63,162 nt of DNA from Trichosphaerium sp. ATCC 40318 (GCA_038496445.1 JALMLS010000141.1:1-63162), one strand, 5' to 3'; positions 34,201 to 45,286 are shown, counted from the stretch's first letter. Notes: generated by a model not told the origin, from the letters alone. Numbers and translations are program-made.

Positions 34201-34595
34201 GCCGGCAAGCTTGTTTGAGTTTGTTTTGTTGCTCTACGTTTTTGGCATCCTTTACGACTTCCAATGCCGCTATCAATGTCTGTGATATACACCCCTAACA
34301 CTCATTAACACTAAAACACGTTTTGGTACTGTTTCTAAAAAGGGGTTTTGCTTCATTAAATTCGTACGCGCAGGTCGCTCATGCTCTCCAGTACTAACAT
34401 TTCGTTTTCGTCGTCTGTGCCAGTAAACTGTTCTTTTATCACATCTATAAGCTCCGTTGCATGATTAGCACTTTCTTGAGCTGTAATATTCAAGCTCTTC
34501 CAATCCTTATTCTTTATACGGCTCAAAATCTTCACTACATCTGCTATAATTTTACTCGCCAAAGACCGAGCATCAGCATGCCATTGCAACGCCAT
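31210..34595 (-). CDS. STE20/GCK-type kinase with N-terminal helical rod and C-terminal RA-like domain
   Basis: Order of regions: about 300 residues of talin/vinculin-rod-like helices (LQWHADARSLASKIIADVVK, SANHATELIDVIKEQF, KLKQACRQVAEKMKDLNRSM, LLSALSLISGATANKERVDL). Then a basic Ser/Arg stretch (SSPHRSRRRY, RKRTKSKSSKGRSKSPNRNK). Then the kinase: GEGATGVVYKALVKQTKKVV, AVKK, IMKDLKSDYTLKYYGCYKEA, MIHRDVKSGNILIN, GQAKLADFGISAKQVADKQF, TTIGSSYWMAPETIKGGGYD, NKADIWSLGITLLEMAEGLP and CLTKNPHRRPSAAELL. The end (LRVYFKNNEYKSIMVALHAT, TEDVCKRCSEQVKLAAPASD, YALYFVEDGD) looks like a Ras-association fold in the place where MST kinases have SARAH. More than ten introns. It is probably a Hippo-like/GCK kinase recruited by small GTPases. 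Confidence 0.82.
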
Positions 34596-35051
34596 ACTAC
34601 AACTTTGACACTTACACTACGTAAATAGTTTTAAAACTGAGACTGCTATTGACGCTTCGCCCACTGCAAAAATAGACTCATTTATGTGACTACTTTTTGC
34701 GGAAATGACGCTTCGGTTCAAAGTAGTATCGCACACTCATTACCCTCAATGTTAACTATTTTAGCCCTGGCAGAAAAAAATATTTCTCCATTTTTAGCTA
34801 TTAAAACAACCCACAAACAGGTGCTCCGCTAACAATCGTTCCTTTCTTGGTATCGTACGCTTAGAGAGATGAGAATAGCGTAGCGGCTTTGTTGTTTAGT
34901 TCCCTTTCGCCTGTGATGTTAACGGCGAACAGACGTACACGAATGATTACGCGGTAAAGTCTTTACTACTGTTACCATAGACACCGTGTTGTAACCTCAG
35001 TTAAACACTGGCGCGCGGCCTGTTTTAAATATGAGTGGTTAACTACACGCA
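34596..35051. other. gene-free interval (promoter of kinase, 3' flank of globin)
   Basis: No coding exon was seen on either strand. Contains scattered CG-rich words but no repeat. Confidence 0.5.
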
Positions 35052-35693
35052 TCATTCATCGGCTGTGTTTCGTAGAAAGTACGCGACATGCTTCATAAAC
35101 GCAAGTATCCTCTTTTTATCTTGCTCTTCGAAATCCATTTCGGTTATTGTTTGCCTTTTGACATTTTAGTTTTAACACAAATTTTTTTAATCTAGGCGTA
35201 CTGCATGTACATGAACCAGCGATCTGCAGCTTTTGTTGTGACTTTGAACTTGTGGTGCCTCCCGCGAAGCATAGGATGACCTTTACGGTTTGAATATAAT
35301 GGTGGTCCTACACGTTTAACGATTACACGTCAACTTTGCAAAAAAGAAATGAATGGCGCTGAAACAGGGTAACATGTTTTTTTTCAATGCAACTACGCGA
35401 TATTGAGCGTGAAAAGCGTACCACCAAACCTCTGTACAAAAAATTCGCCTTGGTCTCTTGCAGCATCCTCTAGGCTACTCTAGGCGTATATTAGCATTTT
35501 TTGAAGCATTTTAACGACATTTACAAATACGTACTGTGAATATTGACCTAAACCATTCTTCTTTATCTGCGTGCACCTTTTTGTAGAAAATACGAGATAT
35601 CTCAAGCACTTTATCGTTTCCGTATTTTTTGGCTATCGACGGTTCGTTGTCGATGTCAAAGGCGTCAACTTCGCCAGCTTCAGGTGCAGCCAT
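35052..35693 (-). CDS. truncated (2-on-2) hemoglobin, group II-like
   Basis: Four exons join in frame to about 141 residues. Key parts are KYGNDKVLEISRIFYKKVHA, DKEEWFRSIF, DAARDQGEFFVQRFGGPPLY, SNRKGHPMLRGRHHKFKVTT (proximal-His region H-PMLR.RH..F), KAADRWFMYMQ and a final helix RILAFMKHVAYFLRN. The GGPPLY and PMLR-RH signatures and the G-helix W match group II truncated globins, which bind O2 and NO and are often linked to NO detoxification. Introns are GTACGT, GTACGC and GTACGC, all short. The last intron ends at AAAAG, giving QTITEMDFEEQDKKR. Start ATG is at 35693. Confidence 0.85.
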
Positions 35694-35790
35694 GTTCAAA
35701 TAATTCTTAACTGTCCGTTTTAGGTTTGACTTAATAAAATACCAGTCTCACGCCGTAAAACTAGTCATAAAGCTAACTCATGATACCGCG

Positions 35791-36390
35791 ATGACAGGCT
35801 TAATAATTCTCGTCATAATTTTTGTTGGGCAGCTAATCGCCTTTTTATTTAAGCGTGGCGCACTATCACTCCTAGACAAGGTAATCAGTGGAATTTACCG
35901 CACACCCTTTCTTTTTCAAACTTCTGTAGGCATCAACTGTTGAGAAGAGCTTAACGTATGACATTGCTGTACTACAAGCGCGTGTTAGTGTTTTAGATAA
36001 AATAACAACAACGGGCAATTTTAGTACCTTGGCAAAGGAGCAACGCGCTCTGGATAGCAAAAGAGCGCAATTAAAAAAACTAAAAGGCAAGTGTAGCACT
36101 AAATACTTTGCTGGCCTTCAAAGAACCGCACAATGGCCTACATGCGTCACAATTTTATCAGAATTTACCATGCGAACTGACAAATTCGCTAAAAGCCATT
36201 TGGCAACGTGTCAGTGATGATTCAATATTGACATTTGGTAGCTGACAAGGCACGATCAATGTTAATCAGTTCAATACGTTGGCTAGCTTTCTTTATTAAA
36301 TCCACAGGCCTTATAACCTGCCTCGTCTTATTCTGGGGAGAAGTGGTACTCACTTTCTCAAGCAAATCAAATCCTTTCTGGCCAGCTGGG
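35791..36390 (+). CDS. Get1/WRB-like tail-anchored protein receptor subunit (candidate)
   Basis: The first exon is a hydrophobic helix (MTGLIILVIIFVGQLIAFLF, KRGALSLLDK). The next is a cytosolic coiled coil (LQARVSVLDKITTTGNFSTL, AKEQRALDSKRAQLKKLKG). Further on comes a second membrane segment (ISSIRWLAFFIKSTGLITCL, VLFWGEVVLTF). An N-terminal helix, a coiled coil with a .FAKWAKL.RK-like motif and more helices are the layout of Get1/WRB, the ER receptor for Get3 in tail-anchored protein insertion. The splice between 36217 and 36250 could not be resolved in frame, and the last helix and stop were not found, so the 3' end is provisional. Confidence 0.45.
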
Positions 36391-36532
36391 TACGTCTTTA
36401 TTTGCCTGTTTTTTCTGAATCAGCAGACACTCTTTACTACATGTTGACACCTAAGTTATTTTTTGTTCAACGAGAGCTATCTGTAGTCGCGTAGTTCTAA
36501 CACTATGCAATCCTACGCCTGCAAATATACAT

Positions 36533-38356
36533 TTATCTAAAAACATTAATCAATTTTTTGTTTTGTTCTGTTGCTGTAATTTTGACACTTTCGAGTAGGA
36601 GATTAATGACAATTCCATCCCACGCAGCTAATGAAGTTGGTGTTATTTGTTGGGTTCTGGTTTGTAACAGTATGTGCGCAAGGTTAATGCCAACATAAAA
36701 ATACTTTAGCTCTTTACTTTTTATTGGCTTGTACAACAATTTGTACCAACTCCAAAGCTCGTTAATACATTATAAAACGGGCTGCTTTTCTTAGGAGTTG
36801 AGTGGATTGTTCATAAGTTCGGGACATCTTACACCAATACCACATGTAGTAAATCCACCAGGAGTTCGTGTATCAATCTATAGTAATCAGTATGATTTCA
36901 TGATTATTTTCGTTTAACAACGTACGAAAGCAGATATTTGCACAACGTACGGTCTACCCTTTTCGCTACAGATATTTGTTAGATAAATTACGATAAATAA
37001 TGATATCGTACCCAAGAGGAAACGTGTAAAACTTCACACCACCTTTTGAAAAAAAACCAAGTTATTCTTCAATTTAAAGGATATTTCCTCCGTACCTTGT
37101 AGCCTTCCTACCTCAGAACGCACTAAATCTCGTACTTCAAACATACTAATATCTTGTAAACAAAACAAAATTGTGTAGACCTAATGCAAGACGCACTAGT
37201 CTTGTGTTTCGCCAGTGATTTCTGGAGCTTCAAACCCGGCTTGGTTCTGGAAGTAAACAATTGTTCTCACGATATTAACATCCCTTATAGGGCAGGCACT
37301 GAGTACACCGCCTATTTTAGAGAAGCATATTTGCACGACATCCGTGGCAAAGGAGAAACCGAACATAAAGTTCGGTAGCCTAATGTACAATTAGATTCCA
37401 ACATAAAAAAAGTTGTATTACGTGTATCTGATGCCAGCTAGATCGCCTGTACCGAATGGCGTGGTTGGCGCCAGGTAGTTTCCGCTAGATCCGTTCATCT
37501 TTAACAATTCCATGCTGAGAGGCATGACAACATCTTAGAAAAATCAGAACAATGGACGTATGAAATAATTGACCTGTTATCATTATGTTTGACACTGAAA
37601 CAGACCGAACAGAAAGTGGAATATTCACAGCAGCTATAAAAACGTGTTTAGCAATTTTGATCACATCCTTTATCGTGTACCTCCAGTTGTAGCACAATTT
37701 GTTGCAGAGGTGCATGTGACTCTGTCGAACGAAAAGGTGTAGTCTCCTCTGAAGTCAGTGTTCGTAGTTGGCTTGGAAGTACTCAAAGTCCATAATTGTC
37801 TACACGGTGAAAGGGAAGTACAGTCTTGCTTTAGCGTTATCTTGGGAGTTAAATAAATTAATGGAGATCACGTGATTTTTTCCTTATTTTGAAAGGATAC
37901 CGTAAAACTAAATCCGCCTTGGGTTTGCGTTGGTGCGTTGTTTAGTAGTTTCTCAGAGCCACTTAAAGCGCTTGTTTCAATATCAATTATTAAAGCGTTT
38001 CCTTCAAATCGTTCATGTATGGTGTATATCTACGCGACCTGATTAATCACGTGATGAATTTCTAAATTTTCGCAACGTTTATTGTTGCTATGAGAATAAT
38101 TATTACCTCAATACCTGGTACAGTACCTCCTACTAATAGAATGCATAAGCACGTGTAACAAAAAATTTCTGTAAAAAATCTGCTGTAAAAATTGCTCAAC
38201 CACGTACTGCTTGGCTGGGAGATACACCAAAGAACGAATACATAATATAAAAGAGAAATGCACCTTCTTGGCGTCATTCTATGTACAAGAGAATGAAATA
38301 ACTTAAAGTTTTTACCACCAAGTCTAACTCACATTTTGAAGGTACTGTAGCGTCAT
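36533..38356 (-). CDS. unresolved multi-exon gene, family not recognised
   Basis: Several minus-strand segments look coding and are bounded by plausible GT-AG sites. They include IYTIHERFEGNALIIDIETS with ALSGSEKLLNNAPTQTQGGF (near 37900-38030), IPLSVRSVSVSNIMIT (near 37560-37620), and LSMELLKMNGSSGNYLAPTT with PFGTGDLAGIRYT (near 37430-37520). Others are IGGVLSACPIRDVNIVRTIV with YFQNQAGFEAPEITG (near 37200-37330), and a final AHILLQTRTQQITPTSLAAW with DGIVINLLLESVKI ending at 36533. A possible first ATG is at 38356. I could not join these into one frame. It may be one gene, two genes, or a decayed one. Confidence 0.25.
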
Positions 38357-38378
38357 AACTTATCACGTTCTACGAAGC

Positions 38379-38612
38379 ATGGGATGCAAACTTTCATGCG
38401 CGTGTTGTTGCTATAGAACAGGTATATAATTAAATAGTTAATGTAGAAGTTTATTTGATTTTTTAGTACTTACAACACCTCAGGATGATCTCAAAGCGGA
38501 TCTCGAGAATCGTACGTAAAGCGAAAAATTATCACTGACAATTTCAGAGACTTCAAAAAAGAAAAAATTGCCAAATCTTTGGTCAAATACTTTTGTTGCG
38601 TACTTTTTTTAA
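38379..38612 (+). CDS. small putatively myristoylated/palmitoylated protein
   Basis: Exon 1 encodes MGCKLSCACCCYR. A second exon gives TTPQDDLKADLEN, and a third a polybasic stretch (TSKKKKLPNLW). MGC...S at the N-terminus followed by a Cys cluster and later basic residues is the classic pattern for N-myristoylation with palmitoylation and membrane attachment. Introns are GTATAT...TTTTAG and GTACGT...TTTCAG. The product is about 50 residues and no family was recognised. The last exon may instead belong to a non-coding leader of the next gene. Confidence 0.4.
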
Positions 38613-38702
38613 ACGAAAGAATTTCGGCCAATTTTAGCCTTGCCCCCTTTGCAAGTACTCATGCAACTACCTTGAACGACGTTACCTTGCTAATCGTCAT
38701 TC

Positions 38703-41700
38703 ATGGGGCTATTTGGCTCAAAAAAGAAAAAATCGAAGCCTAACGTGCCACAAGCGAAACCAGAGGCTGATGAGGGTATTCGTGTTTACAAATATGTTGA
38801 TCCTACAGGTGCTAGTCCTGTGAGCAAACCAAACAATGCGAATTCAGGCCCAAGTGATCCAAACGCGTCTGCATCAGCTGGTGCGAGTACACTGGTAGCT
38901 GGGAATGAAAATCAAGGTGTTGGACAATCAGCTGGGGGAGTTGCACCTAAGGATTCCTTTGACGCATTCTCACTGCCATTTGCTCAACCTGACGTACGTC
39001 AATTCAGTTGAAGCTGCTAGCAGCACCAAAACTGGCTGGGAATAGCACAAAACACTTGAATTAAGCTATGCTAATGTTGCAAAGCAACTAGGAGTGTCTC
39101 CAAGACGTAGAGCTACTGCTCGCGATATACCTCCTGACACGGATCCTTACCTCCTTACACTAAACCTGGAGACCCTTGCTCACTCAATGCTGTCATTTAT
39201 TACACATCTTGTAGCTAATACAGCCCCTTGGGGTTCAGACGAGTTTTGCAACATCGTGGACCCAAGCATAAGGGTAAATTACCTACCTGAAAACTTTCCT
39301 TTTTTAACCAATACACTTTTAATTTACAAATACCTAGCGGCTAGAAAACGAGTTAGATTTAGCTAAAGACACGTTTAAATTCGGTTTATGGATTGAAGCA
39401 GTGGTGTCGATGAAAAACCAAGGTGTAAGTGACAAACAACGTTATTTTTATTTCTATTCGCGTGTTTGTGACGTGCTACGCGTTTACTAGTATTATTAGC
39501 TTTAACACGTATATTTTAGCATGCGTTTAGCCGTGTCGGTCGTACCATTTCACAATTGGACAGTATTAGAAAGTCTTGGGGTGTTTTGAAGCAAGCAAAG
39601 ACTAGTTTTACTCAAGTTGAGAAGAGAACTTTTATGGAGGCCTTGAAGTCATTTGTTGGAGAATCTTGGTCGTTTTATAATTCAATAGAGTCTTATACTA
39701 TGCAAAATATGGAGGATGAGATTGATCAGATTTCACACGTGCGTGCCATGCTCAAAAAAATACAAATAAAATTGAAAAAAAAAAAAACATGACTGACGTT
39801 TGAGTGTAGGCGATGAAAATTACACTTCAGAGTGCTACTGGAAGACTTCCTGACTCAGATTTTGATATTGTATCACGTAACTTTACAACAGAAAGCTTGA
39901 GGGTGCGTATTGGACGTTTCAGCTTGTGTTAGTGTAAGGAATCTGATGATTGTTTAGTTATCGCGTATTGCTACACTTCTTAGTTATGAAAAACGGGATG
40001 TGCATCTACAACGACAAATTAATGATTGCTGCTTCACTGTGATGAAAGCGACCAAAGTTCTCAGTATTGTTGGTCAAAAACTTGTTATGAATCCTGGAGA
40101 TGATCAATCCACAAAAAATATTGCAAATATCGCCAAGGTATGTCTTCTTCTTCCTCAAAGTCTTGTTTAATGTGACGTTTGCCACCCAAAATTATCACTT
40201 ATACTACAGTGGTTGCTTTATAAAGTAGTATTTTTTGTGCACAAAGATAGACGTGGAACAAAGTTTTTATGTTTAAATAGGGACTTGTACAACAGTTGAA
40301 CAAAGTTACAAATTTGTTGGAAACTGAGACTACACCAGATACATTTGTTATGACTCCAGTTATTGCTTTGGAGTTTTCCAAATTGTATAACTCTGCCATG
40401 AAGGAACTTGGTGATTCTATCAACCAATATATGCGTGCACCAACAGCTGATAGGTAAATAATTCTTATGATTCTGAGAGCCAGTACAACCGGCTTATCTA
40501 GCAATTTGTTTAACTTGTTGTTATGTAGACGTGTAGCGCGAAGAGCGCAGAATATATTGGCCCCTATGGAACCAGTAAAGAGTAAGTAGTGATTTTTTTT
40601 TTTGAAACAAGCTGGATTTGCCAATACCTTTTTGCTTGTCTAATTCTTGTGTTTTTTTAGATTCTGTAGCTCAACCAGAGCCGGCTGCTTTGCTTAAATC
40701 AGTTGCAAAGATTGTAACAAATGTGGAATATTTCTGTCACTATATTTACGAGATGATTCCTGAAGATTTGCATGAGACTATAGAGGTGCGTTAATTAGCG
40801 AAAAAAACCGCAGCTAAACGTTATGTGTACTCATGAGTATTATACTAGGATCATATACTTCAATGCCTTCAAGCTATAATACATTGTTGTATACAGTTCC
40901 AGCATTTGGGATTGATGAAAGCGCTTTACTATCACGTCTTGAGTGTAGAAATTTCACTCTTGAGGTAAGTTCTTTGGCATTGTATTATTTTTATTCGTTT
41001 TTCTGATGTGTACTCACTTTATACTTTAGCTCAGTGAGACTTCTCTTCTCTTCTGCTGCTGTATTACTTAATACTGCTATTGTATTGGAACCGAAGGCTA
41101 TAAATATGCCAGAACCATCTGAAGAATTGGTAAAACGATCACTCACTACTATATTACATCACCGCTTGAACATGCCTAAACTACCACAACCTGTTGTTCA
41201 ACCACAAGTGCCTGCGTATGTTCTAACTATATCGATTTATTTAAACTGATGCATTGTATTAGAGAACCTGAACAAGAGCCTGAAGGTATGGAGAAAAACT
41301 CCAAGGTTGATTTGTTGGCAAAAATTGGCGATGATGTTGATCAAAATTCTATGGACGATTACGATGTATCTTCACATAGACCAGCTCCACCAGCTCCTCA
41401 GTCGCAAAAAATGGCTACTGGTGGATCAGGAGGTTTCTATGATTATGTTGCAGACAACGAAGACATTGTAGAAGTTGATATTTCCGAGTCAGAATCAGGT
41501 TCGCTAAAACAAAAGACAATTTTCTCTGATTTGGTCACGCAAAACTATTTTCTACCAAACCATTTTCAAAAATCTTGCCTTTACAGATGGATACGGCCAT
41601 ACAACCATGAAAACTCCGTGTCTCTTTCCGAACCGCGAAGATAAGCATGGTATGGCCCTGCCAGTATGGTATGGCCCTGCCAGTACTTGGGTCCGTGAGG

Positions 41701-42213
41701 ACCAGGGAACGTAGGGTGCTGTATTCATTTTGCTTTTTTTTGGTGTACTTTGCTTTGCTAAGCCATTGTCTAACTCGAAGGCACCTTTGTAGTTGTTTTG
41801 TAGCTATGAATAGCGCTGAAACAAAGATAAATCGCATTGATGAAATCTTATTTTTTTTTTTTTGTTTCAACACGTGTTGTATTAATTTGAGCTATTTAGC
41901 AAAATGGGTTGATGCTCCAGAACCTATCTACCCAAAAACACCTAGACCAGAGCCAGTGATTGTTGAACAGTCCGAAGCTGAAGAAGATTCTGATACTTCT
42001 GGTTCTGAGGATGATATGACGTTCCCTGATGAGCCTGATAACCCTGTTTGGCAAAAGGGTACACAAGAAGAGTATAAAGCCTACATGATAAAGAGATACA
42101 AGCATGAACAATGGGAGAATGCTAAAATATTGTTTAAAATGAAACAAGATCAAGGTAATACAGATGCTTGCAAGAAGATATTAGAACGTCTTAGAAGTGA
42201 GTTGGGTAGTTAA
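38703..42213 (+). CDS. putative myristoylated helical scaffold protein, unknown family
   Basis: The N-terminus MGLFGSKKKKSKPNVPQ has a myristoylation-type MGxxxS start and a polybasic patch. It is followed by a disordered Ser/Ala/Asn region and DSFDAFSLPFAQPD. Then long helical stretches: RTISQLDSIRKSWGVLKQAK, FMEALKSFVGESWSFYNSIE, LSRIATLLSYEKRDVHLQRQ, GLVQQLNKVTNLLETETTPD, IALEFSKLYNSAMKELGDSI and LLKSVAKIVTNVEYFCHYIY. The C-terminus is acidic and Pro-rich (AEEDSDTSGSEDDMTFPDEP) and ends with a charged helix (EEYKAYMIKRYKHEQWENAK). Helix composition recalls BAR or vinculin-type bundles, but I cannot assign a family. About twelve introns. From 39806 onward it lies inside inverted-repeat arm 1, and a partial copy exists at 60764-63162. 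Confidence 0.65.
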
Positions 42214-42653
42214 CTCGCTTTGTAAAAACAAAAAAAAGTGAAAAAAAATATGAGAATAATAAAGATTCTATTTCGATGTATAAATTTAACATAGAGAGTC
42301 CTTGCCATAAAGTCACGTATTGTTATTATTTTGGATTACTGATACTCTACCATATGGGAAGTCTATAAAGGAAAGGTATTGGTAGAAGAAGGAATAAACT
42401 TGGAAACAATAGTGACTTATCTATGTGTTAAGCAAACTTCACCGAAACGCTTGAACGCCAGTATACACAACAAAGATCTATTGCTAAGAGGGTAACAAAA
42501 ACTTACAATTATTGATGTCAAATCCACCTCAAGTCTTGTTTAGTTATTTCGGTGCCAGTACAGCGCCTGGTTGTTCACTTAATTCTAGATAAGTCGGGTA
42601 TTGTTCATATATCGTTTTGGAGAACTTAACTGTTGCTCAAACTGAATTAAACC
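42214..42653. other. gene-free interval
   Basis: AT-rich sequence between the scaffold gene stop and the F-box-LRR start, repeated in arm 2 at 60325-60763. No exon was seen. A homopolymer-rich stretch lies near 42228-42250. Confidence 0.5.
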
Positions 42654-44123
42654 ATGAACTTACCCTGTGTTTCAATTGAGCAGGCAATCACATACTACAA
42701 AAAGAACCACAAAGATGAATTCACTAAAATTATCTCAAAACACCCAAAAACATTCGTTAAACATCTTGAATGTATTTTGAACGCGTCAAACGCGAGCCTT
42801 GTACAAAAGCTCGACAAATATCTCTTAGAGAACACAAATGCAACTAAAAGCAGAACTACACCCCCCACGGTACACTCGATAGACGTGGAATGCGAAAACA
42901 ACTCAATACGCATTCTGAGGATGTGGTGTTGCCAAACCTTAAGCAAACAAGACAGTACGTTTACCAACTTTATTCAAGTTACTAAAGATGAACCATTAAG
43001 AGTACAGGCGACATTGCACAAGCCGCCAAATATACTTGATTTTCCTCCTGAAGTTATTTCAAGTATCTTACATCGTACAGGTGCGAAACCAAGATTTGCT
43101 GTTGCTCAAACGTGTCATTTGATGTCTGATATTATTCATGATGTTGTTGGGTACAAAAAGGTGTATCTTTATGATATACCAGATATTCTAAAAGTCATAC
43201 AGTACAATGGTGTCATGAACAACACTGAAATAGTTGTGAACGTTGAAAACAATACTCTGTATTCGTTACTATCTGGGTGCAACAATCTTGACACAAACTT
43301 CCTTAGAAGTTCAGTTGAGTTGTTCAAGAAAAGTAGTGTTATCAATGATTATGATCTCAAAGCACTTGCAGGTGTTCACTCAATATGCCTGACTCGTTGT
43401 AAGAACATTACTGATGAAGGTATTAAGGCGCTGAGTGGTATACACACCATTGACGTCTCTCATACTACAGTATCAGATAAAGGAATCAAAGCACTATCAG
43501 GAGTTCATACAATTGACCTTAAGAAGTGTAGAAATATAACAGACGAAGGTGTAAAAGCCTTAAAGGGAGTCCATACTATTAATCTATTAGGAACTTCAGT
43601 GACAGATGATTGTATCAAAGAACTAAAGGGAGTGTATAGCATTATCCTTTCGTTCACTGCGGTGACTGATGTAGGCATTAAAACACTGAACGGTGTTCAT
43701 ACTGTTTTTGTTGCTAGTACAGCAGTGACAGACAAAGGCATCAAATCACTAGCAGGTGTTAGAGTTATTCATCTTGGAAATACATTAGTAACAGATGAAG
43801 GCATCAAAGCACTAAAAGGTGTTCATACCATCGATCTTACTCAAACTGCAGTTACTGATGAAGGCATAAAAGCACTTGCAGGCGTTCATGCCATTAACCT
43901 TGCTGGAACTTCAGTTACTGACAAAGGTATACAAGCACTGGCAGGTGTTCATACTATTGGTGTCAGTGATTGCGCAAATCTTTCAAGCGAAGGCATTAAC
44001 ATGCTACCTGATCTTTACGCAGTTGAGATTTCTGGTGATAATTCATATGTATTTGAAGATGTGGAGGCTGAACAAGTTACGTACCATTGTTACTTTATTG
44101 AATGCTCATTAAACACTTGGTGA
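42654..44123 (+). CDS. intronless F-box leucine-rich-repeat protein (arm 1 copy)
   Basis: A single exon of 489 residues. An F-box-like motif (ILDFPPEVISSILHRTGAKP, then AQTCHLMSDIIHDV) lies at about residues 127-165. From about 235 to 460 there are roughly eleven short LRR units of 21-22 residues with the consensus TDEGIKALxGVHTIDLxxTxV, for example DEGVKALKGVHTINLLGTSV and DKGIQALAGVHTIGVSDCAN. F-box-LRR proteins select substrates for SCF ubiquitin ligases. Intronless versions with nearly identical repeats are frequent in amoeba giant viruses as well as in protists. It is convergent with the F-box-MORN gene, with 64 bp between stops. Confidence 0.85.
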   Translation: MNLPCVSIEQAITYYKKNHKDEFTKIISKHPKTFVKHLECILNASNASLVQKLDKYLLENTNATKSRTTPPTVHSIDVECENNSIRILRMWCCQTLSKQDSTFTNFIQVTKDEPLRVQATLHKPPNILDFPPEVISSILHRTGAKPRFAVAQTCHLMSDIIHDVVGYKKVYLYDIPDILKVIQYNGVMNNTEIVVNVENNTLYSLLSGCNNLDTNFLRSSVELFKKSSVINDYDLKALAGVHSICLTRCKNITDEGIKALSGIHTIDVSHTTVSDKGIKALSGVHTIDLKKCRNITDEGVKALKGVHTINLLGTSVTDDCIKELKGVYSIILSFTAVTDVGIKTLNGVHTVFVASTAVTDKGIKSLAGVRVIHLGNTLVTDEGIKALKGVHTIDLTQTAVTDEGIKALAGVHAINLAGTSVTDKGIQALAGVHTIGVSDCANLSSEGINMLPDLYAVEISGDNSYVFEDVEAEQVTYHCYFIECSLNTW

Positions 44124-44187
44124 GAGTGTCATATACTCTTTTTATTGTTATAATATAATATAATATAAGGGTTGTATTTTTCAATAG

Positions 44188-45286
44188 CTATTGCTTTTGT
44201 ATTTGGTTTTCATTTGGAATGTTGTTCTCAATATAGATGGTAGTACGCTCAGTACTACTGTAACGGTAATGCTTGAACATGGTACCATCTCTGTGCCATT
44301 GCACGTCATCTCCTTTTTTCTTTCCTTCTTTGAAATACGTGTATGATTTCAAGTTACCGTTTCTGAACCATTTCTGACATTTGCCAACAAGCTTGCCGCC
44401 CTTATAAAAGCTTGAAAGCTCATTCGACCATCTTTATACCATTTGGTACATTTTCCCTTTTGTACGCCATCCGTGTATTTTGCTTGAAAACTCAGTTGAC
44501 CGTTGCTATACCATTTCTTAGACTCTCCGTCAAGTACACCATTGCTATAGCAAGAAGCCTCTTTTAAGACTCCATTTTTATGGTAGACTTTGCGCTTGTT
44601 AGATTCAATGCCATTGAAGTACCAACTGCGGACATGGAGGTTACCATTGTCATGCCATTGGTTTCTCTCTCCCATAGGCCAACCATTAACGCTATAACCA
44701 TGTTCTGCCCTTTGGCCATTGTCATGCCATATCATGTACTCAATTCTTTGTCCATCCTCACTATCTGTGATTACATTATGTATCCAATTTTGACCGTTTT
44801 TGTGAAATGCAATACTCTCAATAATTCTACCATTTGTTCCACGTCCCTCTCCTTAACACTACCACTTTCATAGTACATGTCGTACGTCCCATCAAATACA
44901 CCACTGGTATACCAAGCTTGCTTTTCAAGCTTCTGATTGTCATGGAACCATTGGCATAGCCCCTCTCGCATATCGTTTTGATAGCTAGATAGTTCCTTCA
45001 ATCTAAGACTGCTGTCGTACTTTCCCCATTTACCCTTTTTTTCTATTCTGTGGTTGTATCTAGTACTTATTGCCGTTGATCTATTAAGCACTGGCCACTT
45101 GTGATAGAGCTCAGCAGAGTGTTTATCATGATTGATTATTTTGCCAAGTACTTCCAACGGCAACTGAAGCAAACGGGTCGGAGGCCTAGTTGATTGAGTA
45201 TCAGAGCGCTTTGTCTGTTGTGTTTTGTTAGATTCGATTGATTTGTATATTTTTTGAAGCTGTACCTTTTTATTGTGAGGATCCAT
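44188..45286 (-). pseudogene. F-box-MORN repeat protein, broken by two frameshifts (arm 1 copy)
   Basis: Starts MDPHNKKVQLQKIYKSIESN. An F-box-like segment (LLQLPLEVLGKIINHDKHSA) is followed by about ten MORN-type units with W..NG or Y..NG cores, such as WFHDNQKLEKQAWYTSGVFD, WHDNGNLHVRSWYFNGIESN and WYSNGQLSFQAKYTDGVQKG. The frame shifts twice: near 44830, between KERDVE and the TNGRIIESIAFHKNG frame, and near 44410, where a four-T run would need a fifth T to continue into FYKGGKLVGKCQKWFRNGN. The frame then runs to a TAG at 44188. Both shifts are in both arms. It could be decay or shared homopolymer error. No introns. Confidence 0.75.

Noticed and set aside
36533-38356. Assignment of the unresolved minus-strand gene to TMEM231 or another ciliary membrane protein
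   Set aside because: A few hydrophobic and Leu/Ser-rich stretches gave a passing resemblance only. No block aligned convincingly and the exons could not be joined in frame.
41535-41873. 112-codon minus-strand frame, and the 93-codon plus frame in arm 2
   Set aside because: Antisense to the scaffold gene. The two arm copies differ in frame because of an indel, and no motif is present.
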